Shown: positions 16,368 through 29,345, counted from the stretch's first letter. The stretch: 64,000 bases of DNA from Kribbella amoyensis (GCF_007828865.1 NZ_VIVK01000001.1:3286001-3350000); one strand, 5' to 3'. The notes: generated by a model from the letters alone, not told the origin. Numbers and translations are program-made.

Positions 16368-17581
16368 CCGATCCGAAGCGGGACCGCCCGCGGTTTGTGC
16401 TGGCCTCCGCCTCGCCGGCCCGGCTGAAGACGCTGCGCAGCGCCGGGGTCGAGCCGGAGGTGATCGTCTCCGGGGTCGACGAGGACCACATCACCGCCGA
16501 GAGCCCGGGTGAGCTGGCGCGCGTGCTGGCGACCCTCAAGGCCCGCGCGGTCGTCGCCACCCTGACCGACCACGCGACCGTGCTCGGCTGCGACTCGGTG
16601 CTGGAGATCGACGGCGTCGCGTACGGCAAGCCCGGGACCCCGGACGCCGCGCGGGAGCGGCTCCGGGCGATGAGCGGGCGCACCGGCGTCCTGCACACCG
16701 GGCACTGCCTGTTCGACACCCGCACCAAGCAGGAGTTGCGCGAGCTCGGTTCGACCACGGTCCACTTCGCCGAGCTCACCGAGGAGGAGATCGACGCGTA
16801 CGTCGCGACCGGCGAGCCGCTGGTCGTGGCCGGGTCGTTCACCGTCGACGGCATCGGCGGGCCGTTCGTCCGCGCGATCGAGGGCGACTACCACAACGTC
16901 GTCGGGGTCTCGCTGCCGTTGCTCCGCACGATGCTCGCGCAGGTCGGCATCTCCTGGCCGGCGTTGTGGGAGCAGCCGCACTTCGCCTACGACGAGGACG
17001 AGGCAGCCAAGTACGACGAGACCCGCGGTGGTCCCGATCGCGCCCGCGCGGCCGCTCTCGCGGTGCACGAGCTGCTCGGTTCCACGGGTGGCCGGGTGCT
17101 CGAGCTGGCGGTGGGGACGGGGATCGTCGGGGCCGAGCTGGTTGCCTTGGGCAACTTGGTGCACGGGGTCGACCTGTCGCCGGCGATGCTGCGGCGCGCG
17201 AGGATCAGGCTGCCCGGTCACGTGGCGGCTGCGGATGCGGCGCAATTGCCGTTCGCCGATCGCCGGTGCGACGCCGTGGTCGCCGTCTGGCTGCTGCACC
17301 TGCTGGCCGACAGCGATGCGGTGCTGGCCGAGGTGGCGCGCGTCCTGCGGCCGGGCGGGGTCTTCGTGACCACCGCGGAGAAGTCCGAGGCCGGCCGCGT
17401 CGCCGACGGGCGTACGCCCAAGGAAGGACGGTCCGAGGACTCCCTCGCGTTGCTGGTCGCCCGCGCCGCCCGGTACGGCCTGGTCCTCGACGGAGCCACC
17501 ACCTTCGTCGGCCACAACCAGGCTCGCGGCACCACCGCCGACCCGGTGTACCCCGTGGCCCGCTTCCGCCGGGTGGACTAG
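16364..17581 (+). CDS. maf: Maf nucleotide pyrophosphatase fused to a class I SAM methyltransferase
   Basis: 405 residues in two domains. Residues about 10-205 are Maf: FVLASASPARLKTLRSAG, SGVDED, VLGCDSVLEIDGVAYGKP, the TGEPLVVAGSFTVDG segment and a conserved DYHNVVGVSLPLL end. Maf enzymes hydrolyse non-canonical or modified NTPs to NMP plus PPi. Residues about 215-405 are a Rossmann methyltransferase: VLELAVGTGIVGAEL (SAM motif I), VHGVDLSPAML, AQLPFADRRCDAVV, and ARVLRPGGVFV. There is no stop or frameshift between the domains. A normal actinobacterial Maf ends near residue 210. It lies next to accE-pccB, as maf does in other actinobacteria. Confidence 0.9.
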   Translation: MTDPKRDRPRFVLASASPARLKTLRSAGVEPEVIVSGVDEDHITAESPGELARVLATLKARAVVATLTDHATVLGCDSVLEIDGVAYGKPGTPDAARERLRAMSGRTGVLHTGHCLFDTRTKQELRELGSTTVHFAELTEEEIDAYVATGEPLVVAGSFTVDGIGGPFVRAIEGDYHNVVGVSLPLLRTMLAQVGISWPALWEQPHFAYDEDEAAKYDETRGGPDRARAAALAVHELLGSTGGRVLELAVGTGIVGAELVALGNLVHGVDLSPAMLRRARIRLPGHVAAADAAQLPFADRRCDAVVAVWLLHLLADSDAVLAEVARVLRPGGVFVTTAEKSEAGRVADGRTPKEGRSEDSLALLVARAARYGLVLDGATTFVGHNQARGTTADPVYPVARFRRVD

Positions 17582-17593
17582 CCGCCGGGTCGA

Positions 17594-17956
17594 CTAGTTG
17601 TCGCTGATGCCGGCCTTGGTGTCGAGGTGCTGGAGGAGGTCGTGGGCCGCCAGTTCGACCTTCTTGTGGCGCCACTCGGAGGCTCGGTAGACGCAGGCGA
17701 TCAGGGCGGTGCGGTGGATGCGGCGGAAGTCGCCGAGGACGAAGGCGTAGCGAGCCTTCGTCTCGTCGGTGGCGCCGTCGGTCAGGCCGAGATGCCAGGC
17801 GGCGTAGTCGTCCCAGCCGTGGTTGGCGAGGTAGGCGTTCTGGTCGTCCGCCTTCGGTTGCACCGCGCCCCAGTCGCTCTCCAGGACGTACTGGCGCGCG
17901 TCGATCAGCCCGCGCGCGTACTCGACCGCCTGCTCGTTGACCGCGTACTTGGCCAT
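17594..17956 (-). CDS. Conserved actinobacterial hypothetical protein
   Basis: 120 residues, soluble, with no signal or membrane segment. It opens MAKYAVNEQAVEYARGLIDA and contains WDDYAAWHLGLTDGATDETK and FRRIHRTALIACVYRASEWR. I have no function for it. It lies just downstream of accE on the same strand (gap 10 bases) and may be carried on the carboxylase transcript. Confidence 0.75.
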   Translation of the reverse strand: MAKYAVNEQAVEYARGLIDARQYVLESDWGAVQPKADDQNAYLANHGWDDYAAWHLGLTDGATDETKARYAFVLGDFRRIHRTALIACVYRASEWRHKKVELAAHDLLQHLDTKAGISDN

Positions 17957-17966
17957 GCCGCCAGTG

Positions 17967-18194
17967 TCACGGATGCGCGCTCGCTCGCCAACGACCCGGG
18001 CCGGGGTGGAGCGGGCGTTTCGCGGTGCGCCAGTACGTGGCCCAGTCGCCGGCGCGGTCCGGCTCGGGGGCTGCGGGGACCGCGGTTGCGCGGGCAGTGA
18101 CGACGGCGACCAGGGCAGCCAGTTCCTCGGGGGTCGGGTCGCCCTTGACGACCCGGAGGACGGGCTGCGGCTCAGGTGTGGCGGATTCGGTCAT
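17967..18194 (-). CDS. accE: Acyl-CoA carboxylase epsilon subunit
   Basis: 75 residues. The N-terminal third LRVVKGDPTPEELAALVAVV is the signature of the actinobacterial AccE/PccE family; the remainder is variable, ending near WRTAKRPLHPG. Epsilon binds the carboxyltransferase beta and stimulates the alpha-beta carboxylase. ATG 18194 has GGGAG upstream and lies 11 bases after the pccB stop. Too short to be seen without the motif. Confidence 0.88.
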   Translation of the reverse strand: MTESATPEPQPVLRVVKGDPTPEELAALVAVVTARATAVPAAPEPDRAGDWATYWRTAKRPLHPGPGRWRASAHP

Positions 18195-18205
18195 GAGGGC
18201 TCCCA

Positions 18206-19771
<1,566 letters not shown>

Positions 19772-19847
19772 GGTCTCTCCCATAAGCGGGCAGCCTAACT
19801 CGCCGGTAGCCGTTCGGGGGCTGTGACGTTGCCCGCAGCCTCTGGCC

Positions 19848-21719
19848 GTGGACCGGGTGAGCGGTAGGTTGCCGGGGGTGACGGACGCGAGTGTCGACGA
19901 TCTCATCCGCGCCATCAACTCGCTGGTGGTCCAGGACACCGGCGGAGTTTCCCTGGCGAGCGGGCAGCAGCTGCCCGGCGTGACCAGGAGTGTCCGAGCC
20001 CGGGTCGATCGCCTGGCGGACAATCTCGACGTACCGGCCCGCCTCGCGCCGGCGCCGGGTGAGCCGGACAGCCGGCCCGCGATCCGGCAGGCCGTGACCG
20101 AGGTGGTCGCGAACTGCGCGTACACGCTCGCGCCTGAAGGCCCGCTGCCGTTGCCGGAGGACGGCGACCGGTACCGCTTCGCGGAGGCGACCAGCCGGGC
20201 GTACGCGGCGCTGGCGACCCCGCGACTGCTGCAGCAGTTGATGCCCGAGGCCGGTGACGCGCCGCTCGGCCAGTTCCCGGAGCCGGCTCTCGTCGGTGAC
20301 ACGGCGGCCGCGCGGACGGTTGCCCTCGGCATCAGCGGGCGCACCGGGCAGGGCGAGGACGCGATCCTGACGGAGATGGTCGCGGCCGGCCGTGGTGGCG
20401 CCGGGCCGGCTGCTGCCGAACTGCTGATGAGGTCGCGCCCGTCGTTCGCGCAGCTGTCGCCGGACGATCGACGTGAGGTCGTGGAAATGGTCGCAGCCGA
20501 GCTGGAGTGGCGGTTCTCCGCGGGGGACCGGGTCAGTCCCAGGGCGAGCGTGGTCGGGCAACGGCTGGACGCCACGGCGCGCGGTGCGGAGGCCGTCGAC
20601 GAGGCCAACCACGCCGGGGACCGGGCGACCGCGTACCGGCACGAGCGCAGCATCAACGCCGAGGTGGTGGAACCACTGCGGATCGGGCTGCCGACCGAGC
20701 GGCCGGACTCCGTCCACGAGCTCTTGAACCGGGTCCAGGGAGCGGTCGGGGAGTTGACCGGGGCCCAGGGGTCGCTGTGGAACGGCCGGATCGAGTTCCT
20801 GCCCGGGGAGTACGAGGAGGCCGGGCGCGTCGGTCAGTCACCGCAGGGCACGCTCGTCCTCAGCGAGGAGCGGGTCGCGGTTCCCCTGACCAACCTGACC
20901 GTTGACGGACCCGATCGGCTCACCCCGGGTCAGGTGGTGGCCGCGCGGGAGGCGCTGAAGGAGGTCAGCGGGATGTTCGCGCGGTTCGCCGTACCGGAGG
21001 GGTACACCCGGGAGAACGAGGAGCTCGCCGTGGCCGCGGCGCCGCGGTTCGAGGCGCTCGCGTACGGGGTCGGCCAGGCATTCACCGAGGACAACCTGCA
21101 CGCGATCGTGGACCGTACGGTGCCGCAGGAGCTGGCCGAGCGCCTGCAGGCGACCGGTGCGCCGCAGGCCGACACGGAGTGGGCGCCGGCCGCGCGGGGT
21201 CTCGCGTTCGCCGTCGACGTAAGCACTGGGCGGGACGCGGACCCGAGCGAGACGCTGCGCGCGTTGGCGGGACAGGGCCGGGCGGGTGCGGCGACCGTTG
21301 CCGCCGAGACGCTCGTCCTGCACTCCGAGATCCCGCGTGCCGAGCGAGCGGCCGTGATCCGGCAGGTGGCGGAGTCCGTGGATCGTGGGTTCGAGGCCTT
21401 GCCCGAGCGGGTCGCGAGCTGGAACGCCGACGGTGGTGGGCCGGGGACGACGTACGGCCGATCCCGCGAGTACGGCATGGCGCTCGGCCAGCAGGCGGCG
21501 GAGCAGGTGCGGCGGGCGGAGAACGAATCGGCGCCGGGCGGCCAGCAGCAGGACGCGACGGCGCAGCGGCAGGACGCGACGGCGCGGTTCGCCGCGGATC
21601 CGGCGGTGAAGCCGCTGACCGGGGTCCAGCCGCCGGCGGCCAAGGCGGAGGACGCCGCGAGGTCCGGCCGTCCGGGCACGCCGGCTGAGCAACAGAAGCC
21701 CACCGGCCTCGACCGCTGA
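19848..21719 (+). CDS. Large unknown protein with an internal duplication
   Basis: 623 residues (or 613 if the GTG at 19878 is the start). No signal peptide, membrane helix or known domain is seen. Two parts resemble each other: about 110-230 ([20 protein letters not shown] ... [17 protein letters not shown] ... [15 protein letters not shown]) and about 395-530 ([20 protein letters not shown] ... [20 protein letters not shown] ... [15 protein letters not shown]), spaced by a central domain with [20 protein letters not shown]. The tail from about 560 is Gln/Ala/Pro-rich and low complexity. Divergent from pccB. Function unknown. Confidence 0.7.
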   Translation: MDRVSGRLPGVTDASVDDLIRAINSLVVQDTGGVSLASGQQLPGVTRSVRARVDRLADNLDVPARLAPAPGEPDSRPAIRQAVTEVVANCAYTLAPEGPLPLPEDGDRYRFAEATSRAYAALATPRLLQQLMPEAGDAPLGQFPEPALVGDTAAARTVALGISGRTGQGEDAILTEMVAAGRGGAGPAAAELLMRSRPSFAQLSPDDRREVVEMVAAELEWRFSAGDRVSPRASVVGQRLDATARGAEAVDEANHAGDRATAYRHERSINAEVVEPLRIGLPTERPDSVHELLNRVQGAVGELTGAQGSLWNGRIEFLPGEYEEAGRVGQSPQGTLVLSEERVAVPLTNLTVDGPDRLTPGQVVAAREALKEVSGMFARFAVPEGYTRENEELAVAAAPRFEALAYGVGQAFTEDNLHAIVDRTVPQELAERLQATGAPQADTEWAPAARGLAFAVDVSTGRDADPSETLRALAGQGRAGAATVAAETLVLHSEIPRAERAAVIRQVAESVDRGFEALPERVASWNADGGGPGTTYGRSREYGMALGQQAAEQVRRAENESAPGGQQQDATAQRQDATARFAADPAVKPLTGVQPPAAKAEDAARSGRPGTPAEQQKPTGLDR

Positions 21720-21732
21720 GGCCCTGGCGCTG

Positions 21733-21805
21733 GGCCGGCCGCTGAGCGTCAGCCTGGGCTCGACCTGGGCTCGACCTGAGCCTGGGGCCGGCCGCTGAGT
21801 ATCAG
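21733..21805. repeat. Short direct repeats in the spacer after the unknown protein gene
   Basis: GGGCCGGCCGCTGAG followed by a TCAGCC occurs twice, about 50 bases apart, with an 11-base tandem TGGGCTCGACC between. The second copy runs into the stop of the SCP2 gene. Probably local duplication at the convergent gene ends. Confidence 0.6.
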
Positions 21806-22278
21806 CCCGGACCGACCGCGAAGATCTTGGTCAGGCGGGCGGCCAGGGCCAGGTCGCCGCGGACCGAGAGCCGTTGTTTGAGCACCGCGGTGACCGGGTC
21901 CTCGTTGCCGGTGACGATCTTCAGCAGCGTCGCCGGATCGGTGCGGACGGAGATCTGGGCCGGCTCGGTCCGGTCGGCGAGCACGCTGCAGCGGCCGTCG
22001 CGGACCCGGATCCGGTACTCGTCGACGCCGTTCTCACCTCCGCCCGCCCCCGTGATCAGCCAGGCGACGACAGCGTCGAACCCGGCGGCACGGGCGGGGC
22101 GGAGGTAATCCGGCATCCGGCGAAAGATCTCGCGCAACGCGACCTCTCGCACTCCCCCGATGAGTCGATGCCGGAGCTCTCGTTCCGAGGTGTGGTCCAC
22201 CAGCCGGGCCAGTTCGGCCAGGTCGAGGGCGGCGAGATCCCCGGATTCGAGCCAGGCGGCACTGCCTCGCTCGGTCAT
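21802..22278 (-). CDS. SCP2 sterol-binding domain protein
   Basis: 158 residues. N-terminal helical part (DLAALDLAELARLVDHTSER), then an SCP2-like fold: AWLITGAGGGENGVDEYRIR, TEPAQISVRTDPATLLKIVT, LSVRGDLALAARLTKIF. SCP2 domains bind lipids or acyl-CoA in a hydrophobic pocket. ATG 22278 follows GGGAGG. Divergent from a TetR gene across a long palindrome, so it is probably that regulator's target. Confidence 0.82.
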   Translation of the reverse strand: MTERGSAAWLESGDLAALDLAELARLVDHTSERELRHRLIGGVREVALREIFRRMPDYLRPARAAGFDAVVAWLITGAGGGENGVDEYRIRVRDGRCSVLADRTEPAQISVRTDPATLLKIVTGNEDPVTAVLKQRLSVRGDLALAARLTKIFAVGPG

Positions 22279-22300
22279 CGGCGACCTCCCGGCGCAGTTC

Positions 22301-22335
22301 CTACCAGACCGTAGGAATTTCCTACGATCTGGTAG
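22301..22335. promoter_or_regulatory. 35-bp inverted repeat, double TetR operator
   Basis: The arms CTACCAGACCGTAGGAA and (reversed) CTACCAGATCGTAGGA meet at a central TTT with one mismatch. Each half is itself a CTAC-N6-GTAG palindrome (22301-22314 and 22322-22335), so two dimers of the adjacent TetR could bind side by side. The right end overlaps a -10-like TAGGTT seven bases before the tetR start, implying autoregulation and a leaderless tetR transcript. Confidence 0.85.
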
Positions 22336-22344
22336 GTTTGTCAA

Positions 22345-22971
22345 GTGGTGGACCCCGAAGAACCTCGCCGCCGGGCCGCACACCTCGGACCGGAACGCCG
22401 CCGTCCGCTGATCCTGGACGCCGCCCTCGAGGTGTTCGTCGAGCGCGGGTACGCCGGCACGACGATGCAGGCGGTCGCCGACGCGGCCGGTGTCACCAAG
22501 CCCGTCGTCTACGCCTCCTTCGCCAACCGCGACGAACTCCTGCTCGCCCTGCTGGCCCGCGAGGAGCAGCACCTGGTCATCTCGATCGTCGCCGCGCTGC
22601 CGGCCGATCCGAGTGTCGGCAGCCCGCAGGAGCACGTGCTGGAGGGGCTGACCGCGTTCCTGGAGGCGGTGCAGAAGACGCCGCGGTCCTGGCAGATCGT
22701 CTTCGGCGCCCAGTACGGCGCGGCGCCGGTGGTGGCCGATCGCGTCCGGGGGGCCCGCGCGTTCTTGGTCGAGGCGTTGCGGCTGACCCTGGTGAAATCG
22801 ATGCCGCATGCCACCGATCCGGACGCGAACCTGCCGGTGCTGGCCGAGTTGCTGGCCTCGATGACCGAGAGCTGCGCCCGGATGCTCGTCGTCGAGGGCA
22901 GCACCCGGACCCCGGCCGAGCTGGCCCGGACCGTCTCCCAGGTCGTCGGCGGCGGCTTCGGCGCGGTCTAG
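22345..22971 (+). CDS. TetR family regulator
   Basis: 208 residues. HTH: LDAALEVFVERGYAGTTMQA, VADAAGVTKPVVYASFANRD; the C-terminal domain is of the usual TetR helical type. GTG 22345 has no RBS but lies seven bases after a -10-like TAGGTT, so a leaderless start is likely. Divergent from the SCP2 gene across a 35-bp palindrome that should be its operator. Confidence 0.9.
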   Translation: MVDPEEPRRRAAHLGPERRRPLILDAALEVFVERGYAGTTMQAVADAAGVTKPVVYASFANRDELLLALLAREEQHLVISIVAALPADPSVGSPQEHVLEGLTAFLEAVQKTPRSWQIVFGAQYGAAPVVADRVRGARAFLVEALRLTLVKSMPHATDPDANLPVLAELLASMTESCARMLVVEGSTRTPAELARTVSQVVGGGFGAV

Positions 22972-22980
22972 GTCCGGGAG

Positions 22981-23006
22981 CGGACAGTTCGCTCGCTTAC
23001 TGTCCG
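22981..23006. terminator. Hairpin after tetR, before ppc
   Basis: CGGACAGT and ACTGTCCG form a perfect 8-bp stem with a 10-base loop, ten bases after the TetR stop. No T-run follows. It could be a terminator or a regulatory site of ppc. Confidence 0.4.
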
Positions 23007-23090
23007 GTCACTTGGACGAACGGTCACGATCGATGCTCACAGGGCGGACCGGGGAGCGGGAGACCGTGTGCGTCGATAGGGTGGGCGAAC

Positions 23091-25729
<2,639 letters not shown>

Positions 25730-25730
<1 letters not shown>

Positions 25731-26542
25731 TGTTCGGCGACCTGGAGCGGTCCCCGCTGGACGCGAAGTTCCTGCGCGGACGGCTGGTGAAACCTGGTGC
25801 GCTGTGGACGCGCATCGACGTACTGCCCGAGACGGCGTCCACCAACGCGGTCGTGGCCGACGCCGCGCGCGACGGCGTGCCTGAGGGGCTCGTGGTGCTC
25901 ACGGAGTACCAGTCGTCGGGTCGTGGCCGTCTCGGCCGGACGTGGACCACGCCGCCTCGGTCCGCGGTGCTCATGTCGGCGTTGCTGCGGCCCGCTGACA
26001 TCCCGGCGGCCAGGTGGCCGTGGCTGGGTCTGCTGGTCCCATTGGCGGTGGCGTCCGCGGTCCGCCGGGTCGCCGAGATCCCCGCGCAGGTGAAGTGGCC
26101 CAACGACGTGCTCGTCGGGGACCGCAAGCTTGCCGGGATCCTGCTGGAGCGCGTGGACGGGCCCGCGGCCGTGGTCGGGATCGGGCTGAACGTGACCCTG
26201 CGGGAGGACGAGCGCCCACATCCGGCGGCCACCTCGCTGGCGTTGGAGGGCGCCCTCACCACCGACCGGCACACGGTGGTCTCCGCGATCCTCCGGGAGC
26301 TGGCCACCCGGTACCAGGACTGGGTCGCGGCCGCGGGGGATCCGGCGGTGATCCTGCCGGACTATTCGGAGCTCTCGGCAACCATCGGGCAGGCGGTCCG
26401 GGTGGAGTTGCCGGACGGCACGTTCCTCGAAGGGACGGCGACCGGGTTGGACACCGACGGCCGGCTCGTCGTCGACACTCCGAGTGGCCGTCGTCCGCTG
26501 GCCGCCGGGGACGTGACCCACCTGCGCGCCCAGCACTCCTGA
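25730..26542 (+). CDS. birA: Biotin-[acetyl-CoA carboxylase] ligase
   Basis: 270 residues, single-function ligase without an N-terminal repressor HTH. Motifs: ETASTNAVVADAARDG, the biotinyl-AMP loop SSGRGRLGRTW, VKWPNDVLVGDRKLAGIL, and a small C-terminal SH3-like domain. It attaches biotin to carboxylase carrier domains, including the acyl-CoA carboxylase whose beta subunit lies 6 kb upstream. The start ATG overlaps the ppc stop. Confidence 0.94.
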
Positions 26543-26546
26543 CCGA

Positions 26547-27596
26547 TCAGGGGACCCGCCGCAACCACTCGTCGGTGCCGAACCGCTCGACGACCCGCTT
26601 CTGCGCCAGCTCGACGGTGGCGTCGTCGATCGTGCCGGGGGCCAGGCCGTACCGGTCGCCGAACGACCCCACCATCCGGTCGATCACCTCGGCTCTCGGC
26701 AGGCCGGTCTGGCTGCGCAGCGGGTCGACCCGCTTGTTGGCGCTGGTCGTGCCCTTGTCGGACAGCTTCTCCCGGCCGATCCGCAGGACCTGGACCATCT
26801 TCTCCGCGTCCATGTCGTACGCCATCGTCACGTGGTGCAGCACGGCCCCACCGGCCAGCCGCTTCTGGGCCGCGCCGGCGATCTTCCCGGCGGGCGAGGT
26901 GATGTCGTTGATCGGCTGGTACGTCGCCGCGATGCCGAGGTCGTTGAGGGCCCCGATCACCCAGTCGTCCAGGAACGCGTACGACTCGACGAAGGACAGC
27001 CCGGAGACCAGCGACTCAGGGACGTAGAGCGAGTACGTGATGGTGTTGCCCGGTTCGACGAACATCGCGCCGCCACCGCTGATCCGGCGGACCACGGTGA
27101 CGTCGTGCTCGGCGGCACCGGCCAGGTCGACCTCGTTGCGCAGGGACTGGAAGCTGCCGATGATCACCGCGTTCGACGCCCACTCCCAGACCCGCAGAGT
27201 CGGCGGACGCTCACCTGATCCGACCTGCTCGGTCAGCACCTCGTCCAACGCCATCTGCAGCGCCGGTTCGCGGGGTACGTCGTGGACGAACTGCCAGGCG
27301 TGGTCGTGCCAGCCCGTCGCGCCGGTGAGGGCACGACGGACCGCGACGGCGACCGCCTCGGGGGAGAAGCCGAGCATCTCGACCCCGTCGCCCAGGGCGG
27401 CCCGGACCTTCGCGGCGACCTGGGCGACCGGCATCACGGTCTGCAGCCCGGTCAGCGCGGCGTCGATCCGCTCCAGCGCGGTGTCGGGCTCGAGGAGGAA
27501 GTCACCGCTGATCCGGGCCGTACGGATCCGGTCGCCGGCCACCTCGAGGTCGGCCACGACCAGCTTCCCGCCGGGCACCTTGTACTCACCATGCAC
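26547..27596 (-). CDS. lplA: Lipoate-protein ligase with accessory domain at the N-terminus
   Basis: 349 residues from GTG 27596 (a TTG at 27611 is also possible). The chain opens with HGEYKVPGGKLVVADLEV, the start of the lipoate ligase accessory domain that is C-terminal in E. coli LplA. After about 85 residues follows the ligase core: VHDVPREPALQMALDE, RVWEWASNAVIIGSFQS, the lipoyl-AMP loop RRISGGGAMF and KIAGAAQKRL with the catalytic Lys. The order is thus accessory-then-catalytic. It should charge lipoyl domains of 2-oxoacid dehydrogenases. Converges with birA, four bases apart. Confidence 0.88.
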   Translation of the reverse strand: MHGEYKVPGGKLVVADLEVAGDRIRTARISGDFLLEPDTALERIDAALTGLQTVMPVAQVAAKVRAALGDGVEMLGFSPEAVAVAVRRALTGATGWHDHAWQFVHDVPREPALQMALDEVLTEQVGSGERPPTLRVWEWASNAVIIGSFQSLRNEVDLAGAAEHDVTVVRRISGGGAMFVEPGNTITYSLYVPESLVSGLSFVESYAFLDDWVIGALNDLGIAATYQPINDITSPAGKIAGAAQKRLAGGAVLHHVTMAYDMDAEKMVQVLRIGREKLSDKGTTSANKRVDPLRSQTGLPRAEVIDRMVGSFGDRYGLAPGTIDDATVELAQKRVVERFGTDEWLRRVP

Positions 27597-27632
27597 ATCT
27601 TCGGCAACCAAACCCCCGGCGCGGATGTTCCC

Positions 27633-27740
27633 TCAGTGGGTGAACAACTTGGCCGCGGTGACCAGGGTCTGGATCACGCCGTAGCCGAGCAGGACGGCCA
27701 CCAGCAGCCAGGACAGGACCAGGCGAGGGGTCTGGTTCAT
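27633..27740 (-). CDS. MFS transporter small subunit (35 residues)
   Basis: One membrane helix: MNQTPRLVLSWLLVAVLLGY and a short end TLVTAAKLFTH. Its ATG overlaps the stop of the OFA transporter gene as ATGA. Short one-helix proteins of this type are recognised downstream of OFA-family MFS genes and are named MFS transporter small subunit. The size, helix and coupling make the call firm although the gene is tiny. Confidence 0.8.
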   Translation of the reverse strand: MNQTPRLVLSWLLVAVLLGYGVIQTLVTAAKLFTH

Positions 27741-29134
27741 TGCGCCGCCTCCTTCGTCGGGGTGGTGGACTTCTCGTGGAACCGCGCCGCGACCGGCCGG
27801 ATCAGCAGGTTGGCGACGAACCCGACCGCGAGCACACCGACCATGGTGAACAACGCCGGCCGGTACGCCTCGGCCGTCAGCGTGCCCGGTTTGCCCTCCC
27901 GGTCCAGGAAGCCGTTGATGATCAGCGGACCGGTGATCCCCGCCGCCGACCACGCGGTCAGCAATCGGCCGTGGATCGCGCCGACCTGGTACGTGCCGAA
28001 CAGGTCCCGCAGGTACGCCGGGACGGTGGCGAACTCGCCGCCGTAGAAGGACAGGATCACCGCCGCGAGCAGGACGAAGACGGCCGTGCTGGTGTGGCCG
28101 ACGGTGGCGAGCAGCGCGTAGCAGACGATGCCGACGCCGAGGTACAACGCGTAGATCGGTTTGCGGCCGATGGCGTCCGACGTGGTGGACCAGCCGAACC
28201 GCCCGGCCATGTTGAAGATCGACAGCAGTCCGACGAAGCCGGCCGCCGCCGCGACCGCGACCGTGGACCTGCCGTCGGCACCGCGGAAGAAGTCCTGGAT
28301 CATCGGGCTGGCCTGTTCGAGGATGCCGATCCCGGCCGTGACGTTGCAGAGCAGCACGATCCACAGGCACCAGAACTGCGGTGTCTTGATCGCGTTCGCG
28401 GCCGACACACTGGCCGTGGTGACGAGCGCCTTCTGCTTGACCGTCGAGGGGTCGAACCCGGCCGGGGTCCAGCCGTCGGCGGGGACCCGGATCGTGAACA
28501 CCCCGAACATCATGATCACGAAGTAGCCGATGCCGAGGGTGAGGAACAACGCGACCAGGGCACCGCCGCCGGCGACCGAGGCGGCGTTGTTCGGGTCGTA
28601 GCCCGCGTCGTACACCCCGAGCAGCTGGCGGGACAGCGGACTGGCGACCAGGGCGCCGCCGCCGAAGCCCATGATCGCGAGTCCGGTGGCCAGGCCCGGC
28701 CGGTCCGGGAACCACTTGATCAACGTGGACACCGGCGAGATGTACCCGATGCCGAGACCGATGCCGCCGATCACGCCGTACCCGAGGTAGACGAGCCAGA
28801 GCTGGCCGGTGCCGATGCCGAGGGCACCGACCAGGAATCCGGTCGACCAGAAGCAGGCGGAGACGAACATCGCCTTGCGCGGACCGTTGCGTTCCACCCA
28901 GGTCCCGCCGATCGCGGCGGACAGCCCGAGCATCACGATCGCGATGCTGAACACGACGCCGATCGCGGTCTGGCCGGCGTCGAAGTGTTTCACCAGCGAC
29001 GTCTTGTAGACCGAGGTGGCATAGGCCTGACCGATACAGAGGTGGACGGCCAGGGCGGCCGGCGGGATCAGCCAGCGGCTGTATCCCGGGGGCGCGACGG
29101 TGTGCTCCCGGTCGAGGACCGACAAGATGCCCAT
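27737..29134 (-). CDS. OFA family MFS transporter (oxalate/formate antiporter-like)
   Basis: 465 residues with about 12 membrane helices. Features: AYATSVYKTSLVKHFDAGQT between TM1 and TM2, GTWVERNGPRKAMFVSACFW (MFS motif A region), GYGVIGGIGLGIGYISPVST (TM4-5, OFA signature) and KWFPDRPGLATGLAIMGFGG. ATG 29134 follows AAGGAG; an in-frame ATG at 29191 lies inside the hairpin region and is less likely. Substrates of the family are small organic acids; the actual one is unknown. Confidence 0.9.
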   Translation of the reverse strand: MGILSVLDREHTVAPPGYSRWLIPPAALAVHLCIGQAYATSVYKTSLVKHFDAGQTAIGVVFSIAIVMLGLSAAIGGTWVERNGPRKAMFVSACFWSTGFLVGALGIGTGQLWLVYLGYGVIGGIGLGIGYISPVSTLIKWFPDRPGLATGLAIMGFGGGALVASPLSRQLLGVYDAGYDPNNAASVAGGGALVALFLTLGIGYFVIMMFGVFTIRVPADGWTPAGFDPSTVKQKALVTTASVSAANAIKTPQFWCLWIVLLCNVTAGIGILEQASPMIQDFFRGADGRSTVAVAAAAGFVGLLSIFNMAGRFGWSTTSDAIGRKPIYALYLGVGIVCYALLATVGHTSTAVFVLLAAVILSFYGGEFATVPAYLRDLFGTYQVGAIHGRLLTAWSAAGITGPLIINGFLDREGKPGTLTAEAYRPALFTMVGVLAVGFVANLLIRPVAARFHEKSTTPTKEAAQ

Positions 29135-29189
29135 CGAGGCTCCTTCAGTGATCGACCCCCCAGGTGGTGGACGACTGACCGTCTCGCGC

Positions 29190-29250
29190 ATCTAGGTTGT
29201 GTCTGGTAATCCCCCACCTACGGCGCGGGATTACCAGACACGACCTAGGC
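29190..29250. repeat. Inverted repeat with TA ends, possible MITE or regulatory cruciform
   Basis: Arms of 22 bases at 29192-29213 and 29227-29248 differ at one position and enclose a 13-base loop. Each arm carries GTGTCTGGTAATCCC or its complement. The outer edges read CTAGG and CCTAG, so the element could be flanked by a TA duplication as made by IS630/mariner-like transposases. It lies between two divergent genes where both promoters should be. Confidence 0.75.
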
Positions 29251-29345
29251 GGACAGTATCCACTTTGTGAAGGATTCAATCGCTTCGGTGCCGCTCGTCG
29301 TGTCGCCAGGCGGCATTTCGCCCCCGGAACTGTGAGACTGGGGCC

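Noticed and set aside
22338..23090. Extension of ppc upstream into the TetR gene
   Set aside because: In frame but it would overlap tetR entirely; GTG 23091 gives the family length.
29145..29345. Hairpin at 29192-29248 as a simple terminator
   Set aside because: It lies between divergent gene starts, not at gene ends, so termination is not the natural reading, though it cannot be excluded.
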